Source of the DNA: Durusdinium trenchii
Lineage: Eukaryota > Sar > Dinophyceae > Suessiales > Symbiodiniaceae
NCBI GenBank assembly: GCA_963970005.1
Contig: CAXAMN010021718.1
Span: forward strand, 87,306 to 151,305
Direction: 5' to 3'
Length of the DNA: 64,000 nt
The notes beneath the pieces are model-generated. The model searched no databases and was not told the DNA's origin. It saw nothing but the letters and a program-made list of their open reading frames with translations. Of the stretch, positions 42,601 to 53,578 are shown one piece after another (position 1 is the first letter of the stretch; every line of letters begins with the position of its first letter). The position numbers were made by a program, and so were the translations under genes.

Positions 42601-45600
42601 TCTACCTCGAAACCACCTTGTGATGCCGCAACCCCTTTGTGAAAGGAAAAAGACATGCGCGCGAAGAAAGCGCGTTCGGTGCTTGCAGGAAGCTGGTCTT
42701 TGGCAGTACCTTCAACCAACGCTTGGATCGTTTGGTGCTGCCCCAGAGTCTGCAGCGCTTGGTCTTCGGGAGCCAATACAACAAGAGCTTGGAGGGCGTG
42801 ATCTTCCCACAAGCTCTTCGTGAACTGGTCTTCGTGACTGGGAATGGCACCCAACATATCACGAGATTTTACCACTAGGAGCAAAGAACGGGCTCCTGGC
42901 ATCACTACTAGGAACAAGAAGCTACTAGGGGCTCCTGGCCTCACTACTAGGAGCAAAGGACGCTTTGGAAGTAGTGGCACCTTGTTTCGTGGGCAGAATT
43001 CGACCATACTGTGAGGTCAGTGGATATATTCAGGTAGACTAAGCAGTTCTTACACATGTGTTGTGTGTAAACCGGCACAGCGCCCTTCCCCGATGGGCCA
43101 TTCGTACTTCAACGAGCTTGTTCTAACGGCCGTTGCATATGCCGGGAGTGAGGCCGACATGTTCAATCAGAGTTTCAAGAACGTAACTCTTCCGGAGAAT
43201 TTGGAAGAGTTAAGATTGGGCCATCGCTACAATCGGAGCTTGGAGGGTGTGCAGCTGCCCCGCAAGCTCAAGCAACTTGGCAACAAGAAAGCAGTCGCCA
43301 GTACCTGCTCGTCAGCTGGAACCACTGTCACAAATAGTTGTGCAGGTTGAGATTAGGTCAAACATTTCTGCAGTAGCTTGAGCTCCTACTAACCCGGCCC
43401 GCACAAATCCAAGGTAAAACTTTGAAACAAAGCCTTTTGACGGATAGCAAGGCTTTTCTTGTTAACAGGATTTATCAAGGATGTTCCAAGGCACCTAGAA
43501 TCAGTAGGATATACACTAGAAACGAATTATATGCCACTGTAAGATGCAGTTGAGATTTCTTGATTGGTTTAGAGGTTTTGGTTTGGGATTTCTCGTTGCA
43601 GCTGCCCGCGGCAGCCTGAGGACCTTGATCTTCGGCGAGGAGTTCAACCAAAGCATCTGGATCTTCGTTTTTTTTCGGTCGACCGAAATCGATCGAAGGT
43701 TGGGGAGAGGATCTGTTGGAATTCTAGCTCTGAAGGTGCATCTGAAGCCTTTACCGAAGCACCATGCTTTGGACTTTATACTACAAAACCAGGATCATGC
43801 GAGTTCCGGCACCATGCGAGTTGGAAGCACCATGCGAGTTCCGGCTGGACCGGCTGGGAAGGTCGATGCCGTGTGATGCTCTGGAGGAAGGTCGAGAAGA
43901 ACCCCCCCCTTCAATGCTCTCAAGGCCTCCATGCAGTGAACTTCATCGGCCTTGACAAACAAACCTGGACAGCACCCCTGGTCGACTTCACTCACTAAAG
44001 AAGCGAACGTGGATCGCTAGTAGGTTGGAGACCACCGCTAGTAGGTTGGAGGCCATTGCTAGGGAGGCTGAGCCACAAGTCAGAGCCCTCCGCAACAGGA
44101 ATTGTATGTCCACCGGTCACCACTGGCAACAGAAACCGAAGGGGTGGTCTTTGTCATTCCGCAAGGAGTGCTGCAGGGATGATTCTAGATAGCAACAGTT
44201 GCCAACCCTGTTTTTGGTAACTTCTTCCGAATAATTAAACATGGTTGAACAGTTCTCATTGGACCAGTAGGACCTGGTGTAGGCCATCGCTAGGTGGGAG
44301 GTCATCGCCTGTCGGTTGGAGGGCGCAATGGAACATGCTCCAGGTATGGAGAGTGTGATCCTTCCGAGCACTCTCCAAGCGTTGACCTTCGCTGGAGCCT
44401 TCAATCAGAGCTTGGAAGCCTGCGAGCTGCCCAGTGCCTGGGACATGCGGACACGTCAAGAGGTCAAGGCAAGAAGGTCAAGAATGGCAGACCCCTGTTG
44501 TCCACGTGCCTTTGTCCGTTTTTTTTGACAGGTGATTCCAAGAGGATGTTGAACACTTCACCTTTCGTGGAACATCCTGATCACAGCTTCAGTGCTTCAG
44601 AACGACGGAACGGAACGCAGCGTCCGACGGAACTGCCCTCTCCGCGGTGCCGGTGCGGACGACGTCTTCGCCTCTGCCTTCGCCCAGGCGGCTTGCGAAG
44701 TCTCTCCTTCGGCTCCGACTTCAGCCAAAGCTTGCGGAACGTCGCACTTCCGCGTGGCGCGGAGCTATACCGGGAGGGGGGTGGACCAGTGGACCATCTG
44801 GAAAATCGCGGTTCCGCCACGCGGTTCCGCCGCGCGGTGTCCACCTCTCCGAAATGCCGAAATTGAAGATGAGCTTTTTGAGTTGATGAAGATCAGTTTC
44901 TGCCAGTTCGCCTTTGTCTCCTGCAAAGCGATGTCGGGTGATCACCAGTTCCGGATCGAAGCTGAGTTGATCTGAATGGTCTGGAAGATCGGATCCAGTC
45001 GACTGCCGAGGTGCCCTGGAGCGTTTGAGCTTGGGAAGCCGCTTCTACGAGAGCTTCGAAGGTCTGAAGTTCCCCAAGGGCCTGCAGCACCTGGGCGCCA
45101 CTTGTGTAGCAAACAGATGCGCGGGAGTTCCGCGCAGGAGGCGTGTTTGTGGTTCGTAGGTCTGGTGGCCTTTGAGGAGTTACAAACAAATGACCAGGTG
45201 GATGATCTTGGCTGCAAATCACACGTGTTTCTTGGGTGAAAACAGGCACCGAAACTGGGGACTTTGGGTGGGGGCAAGTTGGTGACAGATTGGAGGAATC
45301 ACGCGAGATCGAAGGACCTTGTGGGCTCAACTGCCGGGTTCGGAGGTCAGCTCGCCTGACGCGAAAGTCACCGAGGTGAGCCCACTGTACAGCCACAGCT
45401 TTGAACATGTGGAGCTGCCCAGAGGTCTTTGGGTGCTGCCTTATGGTCTTTCAGCAGCAAGAAGGAAGAAAACGCCACAGTCTTCCAGTAGCGATGGCCT
45501 CCACCCGCCCTACTAACTAGCCATGGTTTTGAACCTCAGAGCCACAGTCTTCTCTCAATAGACACTCCCTCACATTGCACCTGCCACCCTCGCATGGATG

Positions 45601-48600
45601 TGTCACCCACGAACATGTCTCACCATGGACATGTGCGACTCAGGCGAGGGGCAGGTAGTGAGCAACTCCACTCATTTGATCTTTCCCGACGCTCTGGCGC
45701 AAAGATGGGGCGTGGGTGCTTTTCACAGGGGGAGTGAATGATTCTGAGGTTGGAGGCCATAGGGTCGTAGGAGCGATCGGACGCTACGAACGGGGCTCCT
45801 GGCCTCGCCACGAACGGAGCGATCGGACGGCTAGTAGGTTGGAGTGCATCATGTGCTCTTTTGCGTCAAGAACTGTCAGAACCGCGTTCTGCCGGGGCCA
45901 GCACAACACGTGTTGAGCATTCTGCTCTTGGCCTTTGGAGCTCAACATGAACGGTTTCGAGTTCAGAATCTGATGGCGGAAACCCCGCCACAAAACCTCT
46001 TCAGGCTCGGGGGGGGTTGAAAGAAATATCAAGATTCCACACACCTTCGCTCCAGGTGATCGGGTTGGTCCTCGAAACTCGCCAAGACATCTTCGCCTTC
46101 CGTCGGGCGGAACGCTTAAGGACATCTTTGACGAGCGCCTCGGAATGCCATTGACGAGATGCGTCCGGTGTGTGCCAGACGGGACCAGAATCGCAGAAAA
46201 AGACGGACTCCAATGGTGGGAGGAGAAAAGAGGCTCTTGTTCGCAAGACCAGTGACCTCCTTGAGCCTGGGATGTTGTTTCTAGAGAGTCTCGAGCCTTA
46301 AGGGCATTGAAAAGAAGGGAAACACAATCACATCCACATTGCTTGTACGTGCTGGTACTTATTTCCTATGCGCTCGTATGTCTCCAGTACCTGCGATCAA
46401 CCGTTGGACCACCAGAAGTGGATGGAATGGAACTGGGGGAAGCTGAGAGTGCGAAAGGTTCGAGAAAAAGATGGAATTCGCTTGCAGAAGGAGCGTTCCA
46501 ACCAAAGTCCATGCGTTCTTTGAAGACTTTGGCCTACCCTCGGTTGGGCCTCAAAAATGACATCGGTTGGGCCTCTCCAACCTCGAAGCCCCGAAGCAAG
46601 GTGCTTGGATGGTGTGCAGCTTCCGAGCCATTCGACGTCCTTGACCTTCGGGCGGTTCTTCAATCACAGCCGCCGGGAAGCACCGGGATCGGGCTTCGAG
46701 CTGGGTCCAAGTCCAACACACGAAGAAAAGGGAACAAAAGGGAAGAAAACAATAGACTTTACTCCAACCTACTAGCCATGGCCTCCAACCTAAGAGCGAT
46801 GGGAGAAAAAGCAAGACAGGAGGGTGCTTCGAAGAGGGAAAGCTGCATGACAGCACCGGAGTGTGGTGTTCGACCAAACGGTACCGCTTGGCCGGAATCG
46901 CAGCAGAGAAGGATTCACATATTAAATCATAAGAGCGATGCCCTCCAACCTACTAGCCAACCTAAAGGCAAGAAAGACACGAGCACATAAAAAGACTACG
47001 AAGGAAGCACAGATGATGCGGGAGGACTTGGGCGGTTGATTTTCAGCTTGTGAATGGCTGAAACGTCAGATCGCTGCCATTGGTTTGGCTGAGTTGGCTG
47101 GGATTGGTTGGCCTAGCATCCACCTGGAAGCAAAAAACAGATGTCCTTTCCCGTGACACCAAAGGGTCATTTTCCAGAGAAACTGAAGGAGCGTCTTTGC
47201 TCCTAGTAGCAATGCCAGGAGCCCCTAGTAGCTTCTTGTTTCACATGCCCAGACATTCAATTTGCATGTGAGTCGCGCCCACTAAACTTGTTGCCACGCC
47301 TGCAACCAAATATATACACAAACCAATGTGAATTGTGAACGTCACCAACCACATGTCACCATTCAATTGAAATGAACTCGCTGGGCACGTGTCACATGTT
47401 GATACATGATGCACCTGCACATGGGCATGCAGAGACGGTGAGAGTCTTTCCGGACCCCGGCGAGCCGAGGCTTGCAGAGGGTGCACCTCCCTGCGGGTCT
47501 CCTATCCTTAAGTTTTGGGCATGAGCCACTTGATTCAATCAGCAGTGGGTGGCTGTGAAGGGGTCAAGGCGTCAAGGATGGTCAAGGGGTCAGGTGAGAA
47601 CCCTCAGGTGGGGATGGAAGGAACATCCAGCGCTGATAACGTCCCGTGGGATGGTGGGACGTTCCAGACATGTCGACATCTCATTTTTGCATATGTTGTT
47701 CATTTGATGGCCTACCAGACCAGATTGCTGGGGTCTATCATTCTGTATGCTACTGGGTCCCCATCGCGGTCTTCCATTCTCGGAGCTCCGGAGGGTGCCC
47801 CAGGTCCGTCTCCACTCCCCGCGATCCGCTCCCCCTGGCGGGTCCGGCCTTTGGGTTTGGGAGGTCCACGTTCGGCATCCAACGTACGTCCACAGCGGTA
47901 TCACCCACGTCTCCGAAGCGGGTTGGATCGGCAGGGTGCCTTCAACTGGGTGCCTTTCAACTGGGTGCTGGGTGGTCCTTGCTGATACTGGTCGTCGTTT
48001 TGGATACGTTTCAAAAGGAACCTATACTAGCAATGGCCTCCAACCTACTTGTTCTTCTTGGGTTCCTTTTTTGCATACTTTTCTTCGTTTTGATTAATTC
48101 AAGCCTGTTTCCTGGGACAAAGTCAGCCAATGCCAAGGCTGCGTTGGGGTTGGTCAGCTCACTCATGTTGCTGCATAGGTTCAACCAAAGCCTCAAGTAC
48201 GTGAACCTCCCTGATGGCTTGCAGAGCTTGACGCCTCACCATCAAAGTCAATTCTGCTGTTATTTTTCTGCTGTCGGGCCGGTAAAGATGGAAGTTTAAG
48301 AAGATAGGCCATCATGACAGCTGTCAATTTGACCTGAAGTGCTTGTGACGGAAAGCCCAAGGGATTTCGGGATTTACGAATTGACAATATGCGGATAAGA
48401 CAAAATCTTTGATTTGGGTCAGCCCCCAAGGCTTGGTTTTAGAGCAAGCGGAAGGGGGGTTCTCACCATGACCATCCTCAAGAGGTGCCAAGAAACCAGA
48501 GATTTTCTCCCTAGCCGTCTGCCTTTTCATCTAAAAGACCAGCCAAAAGACATATCCAGGGAAAAAAAGCTTGGCCAGCCGCACCCTCCGAAAGGGCGAC

Positions 48601-51600
48601 GCAAAAAAGAATTCGCGTCCCTCAAGCTTGGAGGGGTGCTTCTTGTTCCTAGTAGTAAATTAGCTACTAATAGCGATGCCCTTGTTACTAATAGCGATGC
48701 CTTTGTTAGCGATGCCCTTTGTTACTAGTCGCATCCGGTTCCTAGTATGGCCCTGAAGCCATTTTCTCCATGGGTCCATGTAGATGTGAATTTGTCCATT
48801 ATCTTGTCTTTTTTGTTTTTTCTATTCTATAATGGTTGAAGTCATTCCGGAGGTTTTGGGGGGATGAATCGAATTGTTCCAAGCCTTCCGAGCTTTTGGA
48901 TAAATGATGCGTTTCAGCCTCTTCAGGTGGTCATTGTGTGCGTTTCAGCCTTTCCATCCAACCTACCCTCCGAGGTGCACGTCCTGGCGGAAAGACCCTC
49001 AAATCCTCCTACCAAACAGGGGGTGAACTCCACGTCCATGGTTTCAGCAAGGCTTCACCATCGCTAGTAGCGAGAAGCTGCTAGGTTGGAGGCCATCGCT
49101 ACTAGGGTGGAGGCCATTGCTACGACTAGTAACAAAAAGCTACTAGTAGCTATTTGTTACTAGTAGCAAGGCCAGGAGCTACTAGTAGCATTCTGGCTCC
49201 TAGTAGCGATGCCCTTTGTTACTGGTAGCATCCCTTTGCGCCTTAAAAGCCACTCACCGACCTCCAGACCCTTTTTCAACGTCCGTGGCCTCAGGAGCTT
49301 TGGTGGGTCGTTCAACCAAAGCCTCGTGGAGGCGAGCGACGGGGCGACGGAGCGACGCCGAATCGGCGCACGCCTTCGCTGCGACCGGTTCGATCCCCCC
49401 GTCGAAGGTTCGGAAAATCGACCAGTCTACCGCAGTCTACCCATTGATGAGGAAGGTGTTCTCATGACCAACCCGTGTGGAGTTTTTGTTGGACTTCTTT
49501 CTCAGATGTCTCGTTCACTGAGGTGAAGCTCCCTCGAGCACTGGAAAGCTTGAAGTTCGGCCGCGACTTTGTGCCTCGACCGAAGCGGAGACGAAGACGA
49601 CGGTTGGAGACAAAAGCTGAGCTACCGTCTTTCGGAAGGGTGCCCCTCTGTGTAGTTCCAAAGGCCTCCTATTAATAACAAAAGATAGTATTGAACAATC
49701 CTTGATTCTCAGGGTGAAAAACACAAGGAAGGTGCTGTTTTGGGTTGGTTGAGGTGATTGCTATTATGATTAGGTTGAAGGCAATCGCCACTAGGTTGGA
49801 GGCCATGGCTCTTAGGTTGAACTGCATTTTTTGAAACCGCCTCTTGCATGCTTCTCTTTGGTTCCGGTTTCTGGCAATCGTTTTTTCTGGTGACTGAACC
49901 TGACCGGAGACCCATTTGCTTCACCCAGTGAAAGCTTTTAAACAAGTCTGACCCAGGCAAATGCACGACACACATTGACAAGGGGTACTTGGACTTCGAA
50001 GGATTTGACGGACCACTTCTTGAATGTTCGAGGGGCTTCGTTTGAGAGAGGGGCGTGTGTGTTTTTTTCATGGAATCTTGAGTCCAAAGTCGGCCAAGGT
50101 TACATCATTTGGAGTGGCCGAAGTCTTTGTTGATGAAGTGTGTTCAAGGAGGCTACGAACGGGGCTCCTGGCCTTACTACTAGTAACAAGAAGCTACTAG
50201 GAGCAAAGGGCATCGCTACTAGGGGCACTCCTGGCCTTTCTACTATAGGAACAAAAAGGTTTTAAGCAAGTTTTGCTCATGCTATCGAGCTTTTTCTCTC
50301 TCACCGATTCTTGCCGATCAACTGGGTTTTTTCCAACGTCTTTTGGCACCTCCAGTCCGTCAGGGTTCATAGTCGAGGCATCTCTATAGAGAGTGGATAA
50401 ATAAATGAATTGAGAGCACTGGTGTCACATATATTGAATCCTGTGGATTCCAGGCACCATCCCGCACCACGTGTCACTGAGGATCAAAGCCTGAAGCATG
50501 TCACTTTCCCCACAGGCCCGGAGTTGTTCTTTGGCTCGCGAACGGCATCTTCAACCGGGAATCATCCGAAAGAGCAGCAAACCTCAGTCGTCCTTTCGGT
50601 TCACCCGACCAGGGTGCCCGGTGCCATGACCGGTCGCAGACGTGATCGGTGCGACGTCGTTTTGGATCAAACGAGATCCGCTGTCCGAAGTGGCAGGATT
50701 TGGCGCGTGCTGTTAGTTGACGTGGCAGGATTTGGAGAAATCAACTATAACTGTTTTACAGTTTTACACCGTTGTGAGGATTTGTTCGCTCAAATTCTTT
50801 TGTGAATGAATGATGAGTCCTCCTTATTCTGAATATCTGATGAGTTTGTTTTATGTCTTTTGTTACTTCAAGCGATTGTTGACACAACAGAACTAGAGAT
50901 GTCATTCTCAGCTCAAGATTGCTGCTACTGTAGCTGACTCGTTCAATCCTCATCCCTTCCTTAGTAGGTTGTTCGTGGGGTCAAACTGAAAGGAAACTCA
51001 GCTGGACCTGCAGACAGCCCTGGCAACATGTGCAGCCGAACAAAACGAACGAACCCAAACATGACTCACATGACCCTGATCGAAAACGACTCAAAATATG
51101 GGTGCTGGGCCAGACCGTCACTGAGTGAGGTTCTAGGAAGCCAACGCTAGTGGGGTGGCCGTTCCTATTGGAGTCCTTGTTGCAACAGTGGAGGCCTGCG
51201 GCATCTCACCTTTGGTGCCTACTTTGATCAGCCCTTGGAGGCGATCGAAGCGTTTCCTTCGCGCGTGCCGCACGCGCCCGGCAAAAGGCGAGTTGGATGA
51301 GTTCAAAAAAACACACGACGACCTGGAGAACCTGAAGCATTTGAACCACCCAGCACCTGAGGTTTTAGGTCTTTTCCTTCAGAAAGAAAGGTCATGGTTG
51401 GGCACACCTGACCTGATTCAGACATGCTACTCTTCCAGGAGGTGGACTTTCCAGAGAGTCTGGCTTCTTGGCGAAGAGGTCTCGTTCGTTGGAGCTGATG
51501 TTGGCACTTGAGACATAGCTTGCTTTGACCTAGAAGTGAGGCGGTTTGACCTAGAATGGTTAGGACGACTGTAACTCAGCGAACGCGTCACAAAAGACCT

Positions 51601-52463
51601 TCAAAACACGAGATGTGTTGATCCGCACGCTTCGTGCAGTCATCGGCCGACGCCAGCTGTGATCGCGCTTTGCCAAGGAAACCTTGATCGTCGGAAAGAA
51701 GTTCAGCCAGAAGCTTGGAACCAGTCATGTAGCCTGTGGATAAATAAAGCCCTACCAACATGGTTCTACATCTTCCGTATGTGGGGGATTTATGAATCAA
51801 CAGTCTACACTAGCGTGACAGTGAACAAGTGCAAGCCGATGGGAGGCTCTTTGCACGTAGAGGAGTGATGAAGTACAACCTCATCTTCACGACCAGTTCT
51901 TTGACCAGTGCCCCATGTTTCTTGCAAGACGTTGGGCCCCCCCCTTCAATGCATCGACCATTTTTAACAAGATTGACCATCACCGGGGTTCGGTTCACCG
52001 AGGGCGACCGGTCCTTTTGTTGGTGTCATGGCAGCCATGTGTCAGACCATGTGTCCAAAAGAACTTTGTGGACGCAATCTTTAAGGATGCATCAAAAACG
52101 TTCAAAGCAACTTTACGTCTAAAACGCGACCTCTTAGATAGGACCTCTGAAAGAGAACTCATGCGTTGTGAAGAGTTTCGAGTCCATCGATGGAACCGAT
52201 CAAGTAGGGTTCGGGGTCCAATAGGGAGCTTGGAGAAGTTGAAAGAAAACAAAAATGAACAAAGAACACAAAAAATACAAACTAACAAGAAAACATAGAA
52301 AATGCCACAAAACTAAGTATATGAAAGTTATACAGTATACATGGTTTGTCGTCATGATTCTATGAAGAGTTTCGGGTCCAATCCAAGGAGCTTGGAGAAT
52401 TTGACGCTGCCTGGAAGTCTTCGCTACTTGAGCTGTCAAGGCTTAATCGTCGAGAGCGAATGA
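39588..52463 (+). CDS. FNIP-repeat protein gene, about 22 repeat segments
   Basis: Plus-strand segments spread over 12.9 kb each encode one or more copies of a ~23-residue unit of the form LPxxLxxLxFGxxFNxSLxxV. This is the FNIP-repeat pattern (leucine-rich, named for Phe-Asn-Ile-Pro, abundant in Dictyostelium); such repeats are thought to fold as leucine-rich-repeat-like solenoids for protein binding. Several segments begin after CAG or TAG just before the FN of the unit, and one ends at a GTGAGC donor after SFGDP, so many introns seem to fall at the same place in the repeat. The last segment ends at a stop at 52463. Some segments carry frame breaks or degenerate units, so the gene may be partly decayed. 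Start codon, expression and true exon list are unknown; two neighbouring genes cannot be excluded. Confidence 0.7.
40177..40249 (+). CDS. FNIP segment 2
   Basis: YNFNRSLRNVKFPKGLKHLT then FGS, after CCTCAG at 40171-40176. Confidence 0.75.
40355..40552 (+). repeat. module array in FNIP gene intron
   Basis: agcaatagaag, agctcctggcctta, gagcaaaggacg, gggctcctggccata, aacaagaag, aaccaagggcatcg, gagcgttcggacg, agctcataggcctta. Confidence 0.9.
40754..40827 (+). CDS. FNIP segment 3
   Basis: DFNQPLERVQLPSTLQSLSF then GDP, ending at donor GTGAGC; a clean single-unit exon. Confidence 0.8.
40836..40932 (+). repeat. module array in FNIP gene intron
   Basis: Begins within about 10 bp of the donor at 40828: ctactagtagggacg, gtggaggctatcg, gaggaggcc, gagcaagaaga, with a palindromic TACTAGTAGCTA near its end. 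Confidence 0.8.
41304..41370 (+). CDS. FNIP segment 4, truncated unit
   Basis: EEFDQSLEFVHLPKLQSAP after TTGAG; the second half of the unit is lost or spliced elsewhere. Confidence 0.6.
41884..42045 (+). repeat. module array in FNIP gene intron
   Basis: aacaataag, aacaggtgccacg, aacaggtgcctta, aacaagaag, aacaagtgccacg, aacaagtgcctta, gagcaaagacg, aacaagtgcc. Confidence 0.9.
42268..42450 (+). CDS. FNIP segment 5 (more than two units)
   Basis: RVRLPRTLQRLTLGRNFNFP, LQRVKLPQLEYLEFGELFNQ, NMDHVQLPSSIQNL; uninterrupted. Confidence 0.85.
42689..42838 (+). CDS. FNIP segment 6 (two units)
   Basis: KLVFGSTFNQRLDRLVLPQS, LQRLVFGSQYNKSLEGVIFP, QALRELVFVTG; follows TTGCAG. Confidence 0.85.
42872..42967 (+). 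repeat. module array in FNIP gene intron
   Basis: gagcaaagaacg, ggctcctggcatca, gaacaagaag, gggctcctggcctca, gagcaaaggacg. Confidence 0.9.
43155..43282 (+). CDS. FNIP segment 7 (two units)
   Basis: DMFNQSFKNVTLPENLEELR, LGHRYNRSLEGVQLPRKLKQ, LGN. Confidence 0.85.
43604..43665 (+). CDS. FNIP segment 8
   Basis: ARGSLRTLIFGEEFNQSI after TTGCAG; the two bases before GCC would complete an LP codon pair across the junction. Confidence 0.75.
44016..44062 (+). repeat. short module array in FNIP gene intron
   Basis: gctagtaggttggagaccac and gctagtaggttggaggccat; a related unit (gctaggtgggaggtcatcgc) occurs at 44289-44308. Confidence 0.8.
44339..44437 (+). CDS. FNIP segment 9
   Basis: MESVILPSTLQALTFAGAFN, QSLEACELPSAW. 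Confidence 0.8.
44688..44760 (+). CDS. FNIP segment 10
   Basis: GLRSLSFGSDFSQSLRNVAL then PRG, after CGCCCAG at 44681-44687. Confidence 0.8.
45012..45095 (+). CDS. FNIP segment 11, possible frame break
   Basis: ALERLSLGSRFYESFEGLKF, PKGLQHLGA. The upstream LPR lies one base out of frame. Confidence 0.75.
45381..45448 (+). CDS. FNIP segment 12
   Basis: LYSHSFEHVELPRGLWVLPY then G; asparagine of FN replaced by histidine. Confidence 0.7.
45745..45846 (+). repeat. module array in FNIP gene intron
   Basis: gttggaggccata, gagcgatcggacg, gggctcctggcctcg, gagcgatcggacg, gttggagtgcatca, with CTACGAACG connectors. A small complement unit lies at 45486-45505. Confidence 0.85.
46480..46555 (+). CDS. 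FNIP segment 13, degenerate
   Basis: GAFQPKSMRSLKTLAYPRLG; an inserted base within the FNQS codons would explain the altered reading. Confidence 0.45.
46600..46675 (+). CDS. FNIP segment 14
   Basis: CLDGVQLPSHSTSLTFGRFF then NHS. Confidence 0.75.
46763..46960 (-). repeat. scattered complement modules
   Basis: tactagccatggcctccaac and aagagcgatg at 46767-46802, and agagcgatgccctccaacct at 46931-46950, with unique sequence between. Confidence 0.7.
47192..47241 (-). repeat. short module array
   Basis: gcgtctttgctcc, gcaatgccaggagcccc, agcttcttg with CTAGTAG connectors. Confidence 0.85.
48179..48232 (+). CDS. FNIP segment 15
   Basis: FNQSLKYVNLPDGLQSLT directly after CATAG at 48174-48178; a clear acceptor at the FN position. 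Confidence 0.8.
48643..48751 (-). repeat. module array in FNIP gene intron
   Basis: cttcttgttcc, gcgatgcccttgtta, gcgatgcctttgtta, gcgatgccctttgtta, gcatccggttcc with CTAATAG and CTAGTAG. Confidence 0.85.
49060..49228. repeat. module array with central palindrome
   Basis: Plus modules to about 49145 (gttggaggccatcg, gtggaggccattg, aacaaaaag), then complement modules (ctatttgtta, gcaaggccaggagc, gcattctggctcc, gcgatgccctttgtta). The switch is centred on CTACTAGTAG. Confidence 0.9.
49278..49345 (+). CDS. FNIP segment 16
   Basis: GLRSFGGSFNQSLVEASD; the first half of the unit is shortened. Confidence 0.7.
49515..49580 (+). CDS. FNIP segment 17
   Basis: FTEVKLPRALESLKFGRDF. Confidence 0.75.
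49753..49825 (+). repeat. module array, degenerate
   Basis: gttgaaggcaatcgccacta, gttggaggccatggctctta. Confidence 0.75.
50150..50254 (+). repeat. module array in FNIP gene intron
   Basis: gggctcctggcctta, aacaagaag, gagcaaagggcatcg, gggcactcctggccttt, gaacaaaaag. Confidence 0.9.
50470..50545 (+). CDS. FNIP segment 18, degenerate
   Basis: EDQSLKHVTFPTGPELFFGS. Confidence 0.6.
51188..51255 (+). CDS. FNIP segment 19
   Basis: GLRHLTFGAYFDQPLEAIE; the donor is not clear and the frame continues into basic residues. Confidence 0.75.
51438..51490 (+). CDS. FNIP segment 20, weak
   Basis: EVDFPESLASWRRG resembles the V.LP..L part only. Confidence 0.35.
51668..51725 (+). CDS. FNIP segment 21
   Basis: FAKETLIVGKKFSQKLGTSH; serine replaces asparagine and the LP is not visible. 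Confidence 0.5.
52389..52463 (+). CDS. FNIP segment 22 and stop
   Basis: SLENLTLPGSLRYLSCQGLI, VESE, then TGA 52461-52463. A degenerate copy of its start (tttcg-gtccaat ... gagcttggagaa) lies at 52208-52236. Confidence 0.7.
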   Translation, partial: SLENLTLPGSLRYLSCQGLIVESE

Positions 52464-53520
52464 GCACGTTTTGAGGAGCTGTGCATGGAGCTTGAGGAGC
52501 TGGCGCGAATCGACAGCGGCACCGTGCATGCGTTCAACGCCCGGTTTTCGGGGCAGCGTGGGTGAAGCTCTGCTGGGCAGCTTTGTCAAGCTGTTAAGCT
52601 TTCAGAATAGGTATCATTCTGAAGAGGGGTGTCATTGCATGAAGGTGAATTTATCCTTGATGAATGACCGCCTACTCACAAAGCTCTTGCCCATACAGGC
52701 GCACATCGGAATTGCTTTGACATTCTGCACTTGCCCTTTTGTCAAATAAGCAAAGGGACCTTGATGCATCGTCGTGCTTCTCAAGACACGGTGACATCTT
52801 TCAATCGACAATAATGTCCTGAAAACGATAGGGAGAGCGAACGAGGACTTCTTCCAGTCTTTAGTGAAACATTGAGAAGCACCGCACGAGAAATACCGAA
52901 CTATAGATCCCCATGAAGGGACGTCGCGATGTTTTTCAAGAGATCAGCAATTGAATCTGGCGAAGTTTTTGCAAAGGTTAGGACTGGGGTTGCTTATCCC
53001 TTCACATTCCCTCATCATTCCTCGTAGTGCCTACAGTCACCTATAGCCTGATGGATACTTAATCAACAAAATCTAATATATGTGTTTGTGTCGCCGGCCA
53101 TGACTTTGATCTGAACTCTTTCGTCGTATCTGACCGCTGAGTGGTTCGCTCGGAAACACATGGGCGACGTCCCTTCACGTCGGAACGATTTTGGGATGCC
53201 TTTGATCGCCGTGATGGGATCAAAGTGGATCTCGCCCGCCTTCGTTGGAGATCGCGCGTCGGCGGCTTGTTTTGGGTTCGGAAAAAGAACGGAAAGACCG
53301 CAGGCGAGTTGAAGGCGAAGACGAGACCGGTGCATGTTTGGGAGGGTGACTGGGTGACTGGGCCGGATGGAAATAACGCACATGGAAGAACCCGCTTTTT
53401 TCTGCATGGCAGATGTTCCTTCCTTGCTAGTTGTTATCTATTTGTTGTTTTAAGCCCGCCCTTACTTGATCAAGTAGGCACCTACATTCATTAAGTAAGG
53501 GAGCAAGCTCCTAGTTACTT
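52464..53520. other. no assignable gene
   Basis: Open frames of under 120 codons, none with a recognisable domain; 53463-53476 holds a CTTGATCAAG palindrome. Confidence 0.3.
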
Positions 53521-53522
53521 AA

Positions 53523-53578
53523 GCTTCTAGTAACTGGACGCACGATAGCTGAGGCTTCTTCAAGGAAGCTCCCCCGCC
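53523..53578 (+). repeat. dispersed repeat copy 1
   Basis: gcttctagtaactggacgca followed by (c/g)gatagct and caaggaagctccc; related copy at 56868-56920. Confidence 0.7.

Noticed and set aside
42495-43007. 170-codon minus-strand ORF
   Set aside because: It lies opposite FNIP segment 6 and a module array; the plus strand explains the coding signal.
49380-49420. tRNA gene suggested by GGTTCGATCC
   Set aside because: No acceptor, D-arm or anticodon stem could be drawn around the TPsiC-like sequence.
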